A stretch of 64,000 nt of DNA from Endocalyx cinctus (GCA_001600455.1 BCKC01000002.1:4044171-4108170), one strand, 5' to 3'. Counted from the first letter of the stretch, positions 37,395 through 51,268 are shown. The notes: generated by a model not told the origin, from the sequence alone. A program made the numbers and translations.

Positions 37395-40300
37395 ATGGCA
37401 CCCCGAACAGCCTCAGGACCACGAGAGATCACCCTACAGAGAGCATTAGGCACGTGGTTTTGATTTAGAAACTTTTTATACTCTTTGAGCCAAGGCTAAT
37501 ATGCCTGTTCCATACAGATTCGATTGATAGTGGTAACAGAGCTCACGGTGCTACTGGATTAGATGGTGAGTTTATATCCTTTTAATTCCTGTCCACCATC
37601 TGTTCATTTTGCTCAACTGCCATAGATTTGATTCATATATTTAAGCATAAGCCTTCAGCTGCTCAACTGTAAGTATACTTATATCATATTCCCCGTCATA
37701 AATTGTAGCCTGATTGGAATGCGTAGAACCACCTTGAAGGATAAGAGTTATCATAGGCTCTTTGAGATCATATTTCGATATGCTGTATCCGAGAAGGAAT
37801 CCTATTATAGTAGCAAAGTTTCCAAGCCTGCTGCCAGCAGACTTCAGAAGTGTGCAGAAGCACTTCGTTTAAGCGTAGAGTATGGAGCATCCAAAGTCAA
37901 ACGGAAAACTATATTGGCTGTGATCGATCATATCACCGAAACTCTGCCGCACTCGGAGGATGACCTAGTTCCACCTTTGGCCCATGATTACATCAAGACC
38001 CTCGCCGCCCTGCTTGGTCATGGCGCCAATGTGGAGCTTCTAGCAACGTCGGAAGGTGATACCTGTGGCTGGTTCACATGTATTGATTTTCTTATTCATA
38101 TTCTCGCCAAATGCTTGGACAGCACGGATCGCGATGCCAGCATCTCCCGAGCGTCACCGGCGCCTGGTACTGGTCAGTCAGCCTCTATGGGCTTATCAAC
38201 TCCCAGATCCTCGGCCATGTCCAGGCGAAACGCTAATGGGGTGCAAAGAGGCCACCTTCCCGAACTTATGCAATGCATCTACGCACTTGTTTCTGCCCCC
38301 AACGCTCCTCTTCTCCAACGATCGAAGGAAATAGCCCCTGTTGTCATACAAGTTCTTCAGCTCCGCTATGGTGGTATAAGTCAATTACAACAGCTTGCTT
38401 TTGGTGTCATCAACGCACTTCTTGTGGTGACCCAGACGGATGACTGCACCCAAGCACGCTTACTAGCTATTGACTCATTACCACTCATCATTTACTGGTG
38501 GCAGACCAAGTCGTCATCTGCAAAGGATGCACTGCTAAACGGTGTGCGAACCGAGATGCTGAGGGTGCTCTATAACATTCATCTGCAGATTCAACATTTG
38601 GTTCGGCACGAAAATGATCCGACGCTGCTAGAAGATCTCGAGGCTCTTTCAGACACGCTCTGGGCGGAATATTCACGACGAGACGAACGCGCAAAACTAC
38701 AGCAAGATGATTTGGAATACTCCTCCAACTGTCAAGATAAAAACATATTCAGAGTCCAATCCTTCGCTTTGCGGTCATTCCATATTGAGGGAGAAAGACA
38801 GTGGGGTGTTTTGCACACGCTGGCTCATCTTGAGGGCATACTGTGGCAGAAATCACGGTCATTACCCTTGAGTTCAGCTGACACCGAGCAACCTCGTAAG
38901 AGACAGCGTACCGCTGCAGGCTTTAGTCGGCTTCGACAGAAGCTGCGCTCGGTTGACCTTTCTACGCAATACACCGCGTTGCAAGTTATACCGTATTTTG
39001 TTTCCGATATTGATATCAACGCTGATGAAATATCGGATCTATTATCGTTTTTAACGAGTTTAGTCACTAATAAAAATAGTAAAACCTCTGCCTGGGCTAT
39101 GATCGCATGTGCTAGGTATGTGTATACATTTGTCCTAGTAGTTTATACCTCTCGAGCTAACTTTTTCCCTAGTCTCACTCCTAAAGCCAGTGCTACTGAT
39201 GATTCGTTACGTAGTCTCTGGAAGCAAACATGGCAGATTGCGGTACGGTCTGTTAGCATGACGGGAACATGTCGCGCCTCAAGCATACTTCTGCATTCAA
39301 TCTTACTGAATGAGCTGGTATCATTTCCCGACGTCGCCAATGATATTCAAAGCATAGTTACAACAGCCGACGTCAACGGTCCAGCTGTCTTGGTTGACTC
39401 ATCCCTTGCCCTAATGATGAGTCTTCTTCAGCTTCGAAATCACCGGCTACCGAATGCAAGTCATGCAACCTGTAATCATATTGTCCGGTGGATGTTGTTA
39501 AGATGGGACCCGGGTAAGCAATATCCAGGAACACAACATGTATTTGCGACATGCTGACTTTTTCTCTCTCTTGGAATTCCAGCCGATCCAACTTTTATTT
39601 CACTTTACGCACAGCACGTGTCGGCTCTAGACATGGTCAATCTTATACGAACAGCTTTTGGGGAACAACACTTAATTCCACCGCGAGCCTCACAGACTAT
39701 ATGTGGCCCCCTGGGTGAGACGTTGCTTCTTCTGCAGGAACGCGAAGATCTAATCAGGTATCTACTACTGCTTGATGACAGGGTCACTCAGCTGCCCCTA
39801 AATCGTAACTTTCGAGAATTTGAAGGCGCTTCATCTACATATCTTACTGATCCCTCGACGGCATATGCCATCAAAAAGTTGGTAGCTGAGCTCTTTTATC
39901 CAAAATTAGAAGAAGTCCTTGGGTTGTGCGAAAGCTGGACTAAGCGTGGGGATGGCGCGAGCCAAATTACCCAAGAAAAACTCCAGAGCGTCATCTCCTG
40001 CCTGCTTGTTGGCGCTCTTTTGATACCACAACTGGTTGAAGTAAATACTCGACAGTCGCAAGAGATGGATAATACTCTTATGCGGGTACTCGAAAGTGTC
40101 CTAGGAACAATTTCGATCTCATCTGAAAGCCAACTTCTCGAGGAATGCCTACTTCGATCAGTTCGGCTATATATTCCAAACTTGACTAGCATTGATCTCA
40201 ATCAACTCGCCAAGCAATGGCCCTATCTTCATCAGATGTTTTCCCAAATTTCAACGGCTTTATGTGAACAAAAAAGCAGAAAGTCTTTCAACAATGATGA

Positions 40301-43300
40301 TGGTAACGATCCAATGGACATCGATGATGAGTTTGAGTCTCAGAAAAGCCGGTCAAGCACCATATTGAAACCATTTGAGATTTCCAGGCGTGAGTCTGGT
40401 ATAGCCATACAAGCGACAGCCTTTTATATCGACACTACGCAAAGATTACAGTTTCTCGATATTTTGTACAAAGACATAGGGGAAGTTGGCCTTGTATCAA
40501 CTTCTTTCATCCACACCTTGTTACAGCTCTCGAATGATGAGATTATATCATGCCGTCACTTGATCAGAGAACTGTTCAACTCGGATCTTATTGTCAACCC
40601 CGACGACGCTCAACTGGTAATTGAGAGAATGGGTTCTCTTATTGGACAAACAACGTTTTCAAGCTGCGAAGTAGCGTTGAATATTTGCATTAACTTGATG
40701 GAGGGACTCATTACCATGTGGTCTGACGGTACCTCTGAGCTATCCACGCTAGTGGGCGATTTGTACTGTTATTTCTTGACGAATGGTCTCTCGGCCAATT
40801 TTTTGTCTCCTGACGTTCAAATTTCCTTGTCGCACCTTCTCCTCCGCCTGGCACAGGTGAACGACAAGTTTTCGTCCATGGTCAAGATGCCACCTCCAAG
40901 CACGTCTTTGCTTGAGATCCTCGAGAGTAGCTCATTACCCGTCAAGTTTTACATTGGATCTCTGCTACCAAGTATGTTTGGACGGTACGTTCTGAAGTTA
41001 CACGAAGATGTCTTCGTCAATGTACTGGAAAATCTCCCTACAAGTGATTCATTCATTGAAGGCATAGCCTTGAGGTTGTATATTTTGGCAGAAATAGCGC
41101 AAGCATGGCCAACTCTGCTACGTCGAGGTGTCTATCATATTTTCGAAACTCCGGCCAGTATTCCTCAGTCCAAAGACCATGCAACCCGATGCCTCAAGAG
41201 GATCAGCACCTCCCTCAAACTCGACGACACTCGCAAGCTATTTGACCTATTTTCCTCTCAACTACTTTACACGTGGCTAGAAGTTGAAGAAGTTAAAAAT
41301 ATACCGTTCGAAATATTCGGATTCTTAAATCTAGAAGAATTACTTGAGAGGTCTCAATCTGAGGTTGTGGCCTTGATGATGATGCGGGGCCAAGAAGCAG
41401 CCGTCACAGAAGTCGCGGGGTATCTAAACATTTCTCGGGAACAGCTTGTTCAGCAGAACTTCTCCAAGACTATTGCATATTGCGTGGCCCATGATATCAG
41501 CATTCCTAGAGTTGAACAACAGCGGAGCGGTGAAAGTCGCCTACGGAAAATTCTTGGTAGGGAAGTGTTTCATGACAGAATTTATCTGAATTTCGCCGAT
41601 ATTATCGCAACTTTCTTTAGCGTCATAGATCAGGAAGACCCGATCGAGAAGTCTTGGGCAAAAGATGAGACTTACGTATACGCAGCTGAGGTACTAGAGA
41701 CTATCAAGAAATGCGGACACTCCGAAGTCGTTCTAGGAGCAAACCAACAACCAACTTTTCGGGCGAAATACTTGGCAAGAGAAATAGCTTTACTATGCAG
41801 CCGTACAGAATATGAGATGCCATCTCTATGGATGCCAGCGCTCGTAGTTGCAATCGCAAGGAGACTATTCAACGGTATACATCCTGCACTGGGACCGCTG
41901 CACACGTGTGCTGTCCTTCGAAAAGTTCGGATCCTCTTATCCTTGTCCGGCTCTGTTGCATGTGCTTCTTACCCAGTAGAGATGCTTCTACATGCAATAA
42001 GGCCGTATATAGTTGATACGGAGTGTGCGGATGATGCCCTTGGTATGAGCCAGTACCTTTTAGAAAACGGTAAAGATGCCTTGTCCCAGAAACCATCTTT
42101 CGTCGCGGGATATGCATTGTCAACACTTGCATCTCTCAAAGTCTTCTTCGAGACCACACAGTCGAGCACAACTCAGGAGAGTCAGTTCAAGGCAACGATG
42201 GGTAAAGCGCAGAAGTTTCATACATGGTTTGTGAAGTATCTTACAGAATACAGCTCTCCACTTCTTCAAAGTGAAAAACAACAGGAGTCCTTTCAGACAA
42301 TCACTCAGTCGGCAGCACATGTTCGGCCGGTCGGAAATGCCGAGCAAGGTACGCACGAAAGTAGACTCCTATTAGAAATTCTCCAAGATAGCATCAGCAA
42401 CTTGCAACTTCTGAATGAGCCTTCACGCAAGTTAGCTATGGAGAAGCTTTGTTCAAATTTCACAGTTCCTCATTTGTCTGGAATCGATATAGTTCGCCAA
42501 GATGATGAAGCACATGCTCTTGCTCCTGCAGTTTGGAAGAGTTGTCAGACGCAAACAATGAGCGATGAATATCTGACATGGGCAGGGCGGCTTCTCGGCA
42601 GAGCATTTGCAGCATCAGGTCACATTGATTACGACCTACTTCGAGAATCAAGCTTGTCTCACTTTCATGAGGTCTCTTTAGGACAATACAATTCGGAACA
42701 AGGCCTTCTCAACCTTATGCAATCCTTGACTGCCGATAGCGACTGTTTCCGATCCGGACTTGCCGAATCAGCTCTGAGAACGATCGTATCCGAGGCCGTG
42801 GCTCAGAGTGATAACGGACTAGTTACTGCATGTCAAAAGGTATTATCCGAACAACTCCTCGCCACATCAAATTGGGCGCCTTATCAAACACCACCAAGCG
42901 ATAACGCAGCAGTTGACGCCATTCGCGAAGATTATGCTTTCTCTGATGAGGCGTTCATGGAGACTGGTTGGCCTCAGACCATTACAGTTTACTTGGCACA
43001 GTCTTTCTCGGATAACATCATACTAAGTGCCCTGCCTCCTGTGCTCAACAATGTAAAAGGATTTGCACAAGACGCATTCCCATATATTGTACATTTGGTG
43101 CTACTATCTGAGCGTAGAATGCAACAATCTGCTAGAAAGAATATTTCTGCGGCGATGAAGCACTGGTTCAAACTGAATACGCCCATAGCGAAGGAAAATA
43201 TCGGGCTTCTCATTAACGCCATACTTTACCTGCGTACACAAGAATTACCCGGAGAAAATTCCATGGCTGACCGAGCACAATGGCTTGATCTTGAACTCTC

Positions 43301-46300
43301 GTTCACCGCGTCCGCTGCCGCCAGATGTGGTATGTTTAAAACTGCGTTACTGCTAGTTGAAATGAGCTCCACGGAAGGATCACGTTCCTCGAGACGCTCA
43401 TCAGCAATCCGGGCTCAAGAATCCACGGAAGTTCTGATGGATATTTTTGAAAATATCGACGATCCGGATGCTTATTATGGTTTGACTCAAACTTCCAGCT
43501 TGAGTAATGTGCTCTCTCGACTAGAATATGAAAATGATGGCAGTAAAAGCCTGGCCTTTCGCGGGGCTCAATATGACAGCAACATTCGCCGAGGTGACCC
43601 AAAGGCAAGCATCGACAGCCAATCACTTGTGAAGACTCTAGGTGGTCTCGGTTTGTCAGGGTTATCACACTCATTAATGCAAAACCAGCAAAGTCTTGAC
43701 GAGTCCACGTCCACGGCGGACAACACTTTTAGCACCGCCAGAAAACTCGAAATCTGGAATCTTCCAACCCCAGAATCGACCCAAAGTCCCTCGGTGACGC
43801 TTTACAAAGCTTACCAAGCTTGGAATCAGGCAACTGACCTTGACTCTACCCGGAAAGTTACACACAATGGTTTCAACGCAATTATGCAAAATATTGTTCA
43901 GCGTGATCTTGTGCCAGCTCGCCTTCGACATAATATTGGAGCTCTAGCAGCATTGACGGAACTAAATGATGTTATCGACATCACCGATAATGCTAGTCTT
44001 GAGCAAATCTTATCCGAATTCACCAATCGGTCCAACTGGATGAAGAGCGGAAGGTAAGTACTCACATAATAGATTATGGGCAGTCTACTAATAACTCCCT
44101 AGGTATGATGATGTCAGCCAAATTTTATCTTGCAGACAAACAACGTTGAGTATGCTATCTCGTACGTCAGAATTGAGCGGGTTAGCAAAAGTAAAACCAC
44201 CAGAGGCGAGATTAGCCCAAGTAAAAGCGATGATACTTTCATCCAGCCTTTATAGGTATCATCAGGCCACTCAAGAATCCTTGAACGTTGCAACATCTTT
44301 GACAGATCTGGTAGAACCAAGTGAAAATCTTGGCATATACCTGGACGCTGCGGCAAGGATAGAAGCGGCTGAGTCCTTGTGGGAATATGGAGAAATGATA
44401 CCATCAATCCGTATGCTTCAGAGCATAGACGAAGATATGAACCTAAAGAAGCAGTCTGTGCCGTTAAGCCGACCAGACTTGCTTGCGAAAACTGGTTATC
44501 AGATATCTGTTGCCAAGCTTGAAAAGCCGGATAGCATCCAGAAGAATTATCTTCAGCCGGCTCTCAAGGAACTGAAGGATAAAGCTATTGGTGAAGCAGC
44601 TGGAAAGGTATACCACCAGTTTGCGATGTTCTGTGATGAGCAATTGCAAGATCCAGACGGGCTGGAAGATCTGGCCAGATTACAGCTCCTAAGAAAAGGC
44701 AAAAACGATGAAGTAATGCAGCTGAGAAGCATGATCTCCAATGCGAAGGACTCTCAGACGAAATCCAGATATAGCAGCCATCTGTCCAAAGCAAGGCAGT
44801 GGTTGGAGCTAGATGAGCAAGAACTGCGACGAGTCGAACACAGTCGAAGCGAGTTTGTCCGGTTAAGTTTAGAAAATTACCTCCTCGCGCTGATAGCCTC
44901 CGATGGGCACGACAACGACGCACTCCGATTTACAGCTCTGTGGCTTGAACGTTCCAGCGAAGACTCCACCAACGAAGCAGTGGATAAGTACATTGACAAA
45001 GTTGCGTCCCGAAAATTCGCAACGCTCATGAACCAGCTAACTTCACGGCTGCTCGATCAAAAGAACGTATTCCAGAAAATCCTCATTGGTCTTGTATATC
45101 GTATTTGTGTCGACCACCCCTATCATGGGATGTATCAAATTTGGTCAGGCATAAAGTCTCACATGAATAGTAAGGACAGCGTCGCCGTATCTAGATTCAA
45201 GGCTACCGATGAAGTTGGTAAACGACTGGGTAAAACGGAGAAGACTGCCGACATATGGTATGCTATCGATAGAACCAGTAAGGCGTACTGCCAGTTAGCT
45301 GCCGAGCGCGATTCTACGCCTTATAAGGGAGGGCAAAAAATCGCGTTGAAGAATTCACAAGCTGCGAGCACGCTTGCGAGCTGTTTAGCGAAGTACCGCA
45401 TCCCACCACCTACGATGCAAATTGAGCTCTCCCCAGACCGAGATTATTCCCATATTCCTTACATCAGCAAACTTGAGTCGACTATGACGATTGCTTCGGG
45501 AGTGAGCGCGCCAAAAATTATTACAGCAGTAGGGAGTGATGGGCAACGGTTCAAACAGCTGGTCAAAGGTGGGAACGATGATCTTCGCCAGGACGCCATC
45601 ATGGAACAAGTTTTTGCGGCAGTCTCATCAGTTTTGAAACGCCACCGATCCACGCGTCAGCGTAATCTTGGTATTAGGACGTACAAAGTCTTACCCCTAA
45701 CCTCTCGGTCAGGTCTCATTGAGTTCGTTCCAAATACAATACCTCTGCATGAATATCTAATGCCGGCCCATGAACGATATCATCCAAAAGACCTTAAAGC
45801 AGGACAATGTCGAAAGGAGATCTCAAATGTCCAAGATAAGTCATCCGAGATAAGGATGAGCACATATAAAAAAGTGACGGATCGTTTTCAACCTGTTATG
45901 CGCTATTTCTTCATGGAGTATTTTCTCGACCCAGACGAATGGTTTGCCAAACGCACCGCGTATACCCGAACTACCGCAGCCATCTCTATTCTTGGACATG
46001 TACTAGGTTTAGGTGATCGCCACGGTCACAATATCCTTCTTGATTCTAAGACGGGTGAAGTGGTACATATCGATCTCGGCGTTGCTTTCGAAACAGGCCG
46101 TATTCTCCCCGTTCCAGAACTTGTTCCATTCCGACTCACGCGCGACATCGTCGACGGAATGGGTATTACTAAGACAGAAGGAGTGTTTAGACGCTGCTGC
46201 GAATTCACTCTCGATGCACTCCGCGAGGATACGTATTCCATAATGACTATCCTCGACGTCTTACGATACGACCCTCTGTACTCGTGGTCTATCAGTCCGG

Positions 46301-46633
46301 TGCGCCAAGCGAAGCTACAAAGCACGAGGCGAGACGAAGAAGGAGCCGAGGCGGCAGATAGCGCAATAGGCGGTGCAAAGAGGAAGAAAGCAAACGGCGT
46401 AGGCGTGACAAACGAACCTAGCGAGGCGGATCGAGCACTTGAAGTGGTACGAAAGAAGCTCAGCAAGTCGTTGAGCGTGACCGCAACCGTTAACGACCTG
46501 ATAAATCAGGCAACAGACGAGAGAAACCTAGCAGTTCTTTATTCGGGTAAGTGTTTTCTTACGTTAATATCCATCACACAAAGTCCCTCCTTACTAACTA
46601 CGATCAATATTAGGTTGGGCAGCGTATGCTTAA
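37395..46633 (+). CDS. TEL1: Tel1/ATM checkpoint kinase (PIKK family)
   Basis: Serine/threonine kinase that senses DNA double-strand breaks with the MRX/MRN complex and maintains telomeres. Eight exons: 37395-37449, 37518-37565, 37626-37668, 37709-39115, 39173-39513, 39583-44053, 44103-46546 and 46614-46633, giving 2942 residues, the usual size. Most of the protein is HEAT-repeat helix. A FAT domain occupies roughly residues 2000-2500. The kinase domain (about 2581-2876) has LVKGGNDDLRQDAIMEQ, the catalytic loop GLGDRHGHN (2760-2765) and HIDLGVAFE (2777-2781), the ATM/Tel1 form of the metal-binding loop. The C-terminal FATC ends NLAVLYSGWAAYA, with the last six codons on a 20-nt exon. VPFRLTRDIVDGMGITKTEGVFRRC is diagnostic for ATM/Tel1 rather than ATR/Mec1. 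The first intron has a GC donor, needed to link the Kozak-like ATG (GAGATGGC) to the conserved GLDDLIHI N-terminus. Confidence 0.95.
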
Positions 46634-47227
46634 GCCACTAAAGTAACCACTCTAAGTAAGATTTGTTTTTAAAGGAAGTTGATATCCGGGTTGCTGTAGT
46701 CTGTGTTTCCCCAATATTATCAGAACGACTGTTTTTGAGAGACTTGTATATTGCCCTCATCATTACCGATGTGTTATTAGACCTGTGTTACGTTAGCTAT
46801 TGTACAATACAAAATGCCTAGATAATATCTTGGATTAGGACAATAAACGGAACGATTGTAATCCACAGCACAGGTATTTTGATCATGCGTATGATACAGC
46901 ACACTTTTGATTTGGCCTTTTGTTTATATAGCTAGAATGCTAAATACCGTCTATCTACCGTCAAGTTTCGGAGAAAACTACCGGTGCCACCAAATTTTAT
47001 GGCGTCAAGAGTAAACAAGATCTGGGATTATGTGCATATAACACATTTACAATCATTGCTATGCTTTCTCTGACTATTTCAGAAACGAGCTACTCATCCC
47101 AACTCTTGAGCAGTAGGTAACAATCAACATTCTTAGAATTTTCATTTTCACTTCATTTTTATTTATTTTCATTCGTCTTTCCAAAACCTCTCGAGTAACT
47201 CCATTCCACTCCGTAATTTCTACCACG
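46634..47227. other. Convergent 3' spacer
   Basis: 594 bp between the ends of TEL1 and the VMA22-like gene. AT-rich, expected to hold both polyadenylation regions; no gene seen. Confidence 0.6.
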
Positions 47228-47818
47228 TCACTGTACCTCTACGGTGCTCTCCGTACCGACAACAGGTTGTTCCTGCTGCTGTTGTTTAGCAGCAGCCTTG
47301 GCCCGCTTCTTCCGAGCTCGTCGGACTTCAATTTCGACTACGGCCATCTCAGCATCGATAGAGACGAGTTTAGGAATGACCTGCTCCACGGCCTCTACGC
47401 TCCGGGCCTGGGCCGTCCTGAGGGTGGCGGGCACGCCTAAGACGCCGAACCAGCGTAGCGGATCCTTCGGCTTTTCTTCTTCCTCTTCCTTTTCCGTTTC
47501 CGTCTCGGCGTCCGCGTCCTTCGACGAAGATAATTCAAACGGGTTGACGATCTCGAACCCGGAAACCTCGTGATCGTCGGAACCGGAGACGGAGACGGTG
47601 CGGCGGGAAACGAGGACCTTGCGAAGGGCCCGCGCGCGCTCGTCGTAGCGGTCCCGGCCGTACCGCGCGCCCCGCTCGGCGGAGAAATTGGCTCGCGCTA
47701 GGTCCTGGTACATGCCCGTCTGCAGACGGTTGAGCCGGTCCCTCAGGGTGGTGTACTCGTGCAGGAGGTGGAGGTACCGCTCTAGGAGCTTGTCGATCTT
47801 GTCGTCGATCTCCTCCAT
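47228..47818 (-). CDS. VMA22: V-ATPase assembly factor, Vma22/CCDC115-like
   Basis: Predicted 196-residue ER-associated coiled-coil protein that helps assemble the Vo sector of the vacuolar ATPase. The N-terminal MEEIDDKIDKLLERYLHLL and following heptads form a coiled coil. The conserved C-terminal motif is DPLRWFGVLGVPATLRTAQ (about residues 130-148), the hallmark of CCDC115/Vma22 proteins, followed by another helix in place of the family's usual end. The middle is acidic and low complexity (Glu/Lys-rich) and the tail is Lys/Ala/Gln-rich, both likely disordered. No transmembrane helix. The ATG at 47818 was chosen because it directly begins the coiled coil; longer non-ATG extensions are Lys-rich and lack conservation signs. 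Single exon. Family recognition rests mainly on the PLRWFG motif plus the coiled coil. Confidence 0.78.
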   Translation of the reverse strand: MEEIDDKIDKLLERYLHLLHEYTTLRDRLNRLQTGMYQDLARANFSAERGARYGRDRYDERARALRKVLVSRRTVSVSGSDDHEVSGFEIVNPFELSSSKDADAETETEKEEEEEKPKDPLRWFGVLGVPATLRTAQARSVEAVEQVIPKLVSIDAEMAVVEIEVRRARKKRAKAAAKQQQQEQPVVGTESTVEVQ

Positions 47819-48121
47819 GACGAACAGGTAAACTAAGGTAGGTTCTTTTTTTTTTTTTAATGTTCCCTGCTTGCTTTTCAAAAAAGAAAGAAAAACAAAA
47901 GTCTGGTCTAGATCTCGTCCGAGTTTGGTGAAGTGATGATGTTTGTTGCTATTTCGAGGACGCACTAATCAAGTGTGTCTTACTTTAAGTCTTAGTCGAT
48001 ATTGAATAAATGCATAAGGTTGATATTGACATGGTTGAACCTTGGCTGATGAATTATACAATATCGAGTTTACTGATTTACTGAAGATAAATAAGCTAAT
48101 TACTATTGTACAAGAAATCGA

Positions 48122-48161
48122 CCTGCCAACCTGCCAATCTGCCAATCTGCCAATCTACCAA
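48122..48161. repeat. 8-bp tandem repeat, five copies
   Basis: Five adjacent copies of an octamer of the form YCTGCCAA (first two CCTGCCAA, next two TCTGCCAA, last TCTACCAA). It is degenerate only at the first position and once at the fourth. Confidence 0.85.
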
Positions 48162-48391
48162 CCTAGGGGAGATTCTAAGCTTAATCCGAAATTACGACTT
48201 GTACTTGGCAATAATGATAGGGAGGTCCGGTTCATCGGCGTAAGAATAAGTAAAAAAAAAAAAATTCTTAATTTTCTGAATAAGGGGTAAATTGCATTAA
48301 AATTATAAGATCTGAATCTGAACCGAGCTGTTGGGAACCCTCAAGGGTCTATGTAATCCTTTATTTATTTATTTTTTTTTTTTTTGTTCGT

Positions 48392-48416
48392 TCTCTCTCT
48401 CTCTCTTTTTTTTTTT
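48392..48416. repeat. (CT)n plus T-tract
   Basis: Seven or so CT dinucleotides run directly into about 11 T, a pyrimidine-only stretch in the intergenic region. Confidence 0.8.
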
Positions 48417-48554
48417 GCCTTTCCCGTAACGGAAAAGGCCGGTCTTATACACTAGGGTTTCAGGAGATGACCCTTTTTCCTCGTCATCCAACACGCCATC
48501 GTCTTTGGTACAGACAGTCAGATAGGGAAAAAAGGGAACAATGCCGAAGGAATT

Positions 48555-48576
48555 AAAAAAAAAAAAAAAAAAAAAA
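48555..48576. repeat. Poly(A) tract of 22
   Basis: Uninterrupted run of 22 A, without the flanking target-site duplication or reverse-transcriptase remnant that would suggest a retroposed copy. Confidence 0.9.
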
Positions 48577-49689
48577 CGTGTGAAGCAAGGGTCTTCTAGC
48601 GTTGATCAACAATAAGTAGTTTGATAATACTCTATTATGTACATACTTATCTGTCCGCCTGTCTAATTTGCATGTTCAAGCTTCATAAGTTAAACCTCAA
48701 CAAACTTATTTAGATAGTTTAAACTTCGCAAAATAATACCGATAATGTTTTCCTTATTTATACTATATCGATTTGTATCACTTTTTTTTTTTTTTTCTTC
48801 CTGCTCTGTACTTTGTGGAATCATGAGAGAGAGTGAGATGAGAACGTAACAACTTATCACCGGGTCTCAAAACGTCATACGCTATATACGCCATACGCCA
48901 TACGCGCTCGGCGGGTGGTGAGAAAGGGGTTACATCGACGTGCCTCGTGTCACCGGGGACCATGTGCCGCATGATGACCGAGTCCTTATGTAAAGGAAAG
49001 AAATAGAAAAAAGAAATGCTTCCCGATTCGCGCTTTTTCTTTTCTTTCTCTCATTTGGTAGTTAAAAGAGAGAGAGAGAGAGATTGTCATCTCGCCAAAA
49101 CTGCCACGTAACTTTCGCTGGCATATATGTTGGTCCTTTTAGCGAAAATCCGCAGGTTGGACAGGAATGAAAATCCGGGTTCGTGTGATCTGGTTGGGGA
49201 AACCCTCACGGTAAGATTTAATACTGCAGAATGCACTTTTTCTTCCTTTCTTTCTTTTATCGTCGCCCAGCTCGTAGTATATGTGTACAATAAAAAAACG
49301 CCCCGATTCTTACAAAAGTCAATGTAAAGGCGCGCACATCATTTCCTTAGCTGGCCAGGAAACATATCATACATGGACATACCCAAAAAAAAAAAAATTG
49401 TTCGATCGAATGTAGCACGCAACGATCGCTAAAGAACGGTGGCAGAGTGGCACAACGGGCAAATCGTTTTTCTCTTCTTATTTATTGAAGCCTTGCTTGC
49501 TTTTGCTCGAGATCGTTGCTCACTCGCCACACTCTCCTCAATCTGCAGTACTACGTAGGTAAAAAAGGTCAAGTGAAGTCTGAGCTATACTAGTACGTAG
49601 TAAGCCTACAAGTGCCTACAATACTACGGATAACCCACATGCATTTGTTTTTCTCTTTCTTCCCTTGTACAGCATGTCCATGCTTAAGG

Positions 49690-49713
49690 TTTTTTTTTTT
49701 TTTTTTTTTTTTT
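49690..49713. repeat. Poly(T) tract of 24
   Basis: Uninterrupted run of 24 T; a second run of 18 T lies at 49874-49891. Confidence 0.9.
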
Positions 49714-50741
49714 CATTCGACTTGCCTATGTGGGAAAATAAAGCGTAGATATATGAAATCGTAGCCAGTTGTCGTAGCGAGTGCTGTAGTGTAGCTTCTG
49801 CGCTCCCAGCCTCATTGTCGGCAACTATCTTTAGTTTATTATTAGAATCAACTCAACTCTCTCCATGTTTGTCTTTTTTTTTTTTTTTTTTGCGCCTTTA
49901 CCCCCTCTCTTCTGACCGTATCTTTTTTTTTTTTTACGCTATTATGATTGTACTCCCCGAAAAGCTTCCCTTTTTTGTTTCTCTCCCAAAGAAGTTCGGG
50001 TAGAAGGCAAAGGAATGGAGGATTTATTAGTATAGAAAAAAAAAAAGCATGATTATTACTTGTTTTCTTACATGTACGGCTTTATTCCTAGACATGGTAC
50101 CCGATGCCGAGATCTCTCAGACTTATCTATCTAAGGATCTTTTGGTAAGAGGTGCCCATGGTTGTGGGGGGTGATGAGCTTCATTTATGCACTGCCCTCA
50201 GAGAGGCTTTTGGAATGGCGGACAGTATTTCTAAAAGGGACATGCCTGCTTTGTCCTAAAGGTACTGCTACTACTAGTTCTAGGTAGGTATTTGACGTAG
50301 TCGATACACCTAAGTCAATAATATTTATAGATCTACAGTGTATAACTAAAAGGAATTCTAAGAAGTGTTTACTTGTATGTTGATATTTTTGTAGGGTTGT
50401 TTACAATAATAACAATATTTATTTATATACTAAAATAAAGTCTACTTGCGGTGACAGGTCTTTGTTAAGATTTGGAAAGAATTCGTATTTGCCGTTCTTA
50501 ACTGTAATTAATTAGCATACCTAAAGTACGTTAGGTACGTTAGCTGGTTAGGTACGTGTAGGTAGACATGTACGTTGGAGTAGGGATTAGAAACAAAGGT
50601 CTCACGATACTAACCTAGGCTTAATATTTAATGACTTAATGATTTGACGAAGCGGCGTGGCATAGTGCGTGCAGATAACCACGGTTAGCGTATACTAGCA
50701 ACTAGTAACGTACTAAATGATAGCATGATCCGCGTATAAGG

Positions 50742-50762
50742 ATATATATATATATATATATA
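50742..50762. repeat. (AT)n microsatellite
   Basis: About ten AT dinucleotides in the intergenic region. Confidence 0.9.
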
Positions 50763-51241
50763 AAATACAGAGTAAAGAAAATGCACTGTACCTACGGAAT
50801 AGTAGAGGTAAGAATAAAGTACATTAGGTACTTAAATACCTATAAGTATTCTATTTACTTACTTGTACCTACTACTAAATACCTATAGATATCAAGTAGA
50901 ATACTAGTATAATAATACCTACTAAGTAAATAAGTACTTAAATACTTAAATACTTACCTAATTAAGTTTACTTACGTACGTACCAACAGTTCTCCAACGA
51001 TGGTACTGACAGACAGACAGAGTAAAAGTAAGTGACTGATATGTGAATAATTGTTAATAAATGCATGGTGTAACGGGGCCATCCTCCCACCTATCAAAAC
51101 AAACACACCTACTTTATTAGCACAGCATAACACGACGTATTGCCTAGAGATCAGTGGAGATCAGAGCAATCAGTCACTCAATCAATCAATCAATCTCAAT
51201 GCTAGGAAGCTAAATCCATAGTAGGCGTAGTACTGGGCGTA

Positions 51242-51268
51242 GCAGACCTAGCAGACCTAGCAGACCTA
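51242..51268. repeat. 9-bp tandem repeat, three copies
   Basis: Three perfect copies of GCAGACCTA, preceded by a related GTAGTACTGGGCGTA segment and followed by CCTAGGTACCTA words. Confidence 0.9.

Noticed and set aside
48555..49713. Poly(A)/poly(T) runs as retrotransposon tails
   Set aside because: No target-site duplications, reverse transcriptase fragments or repeated sequence next to them.
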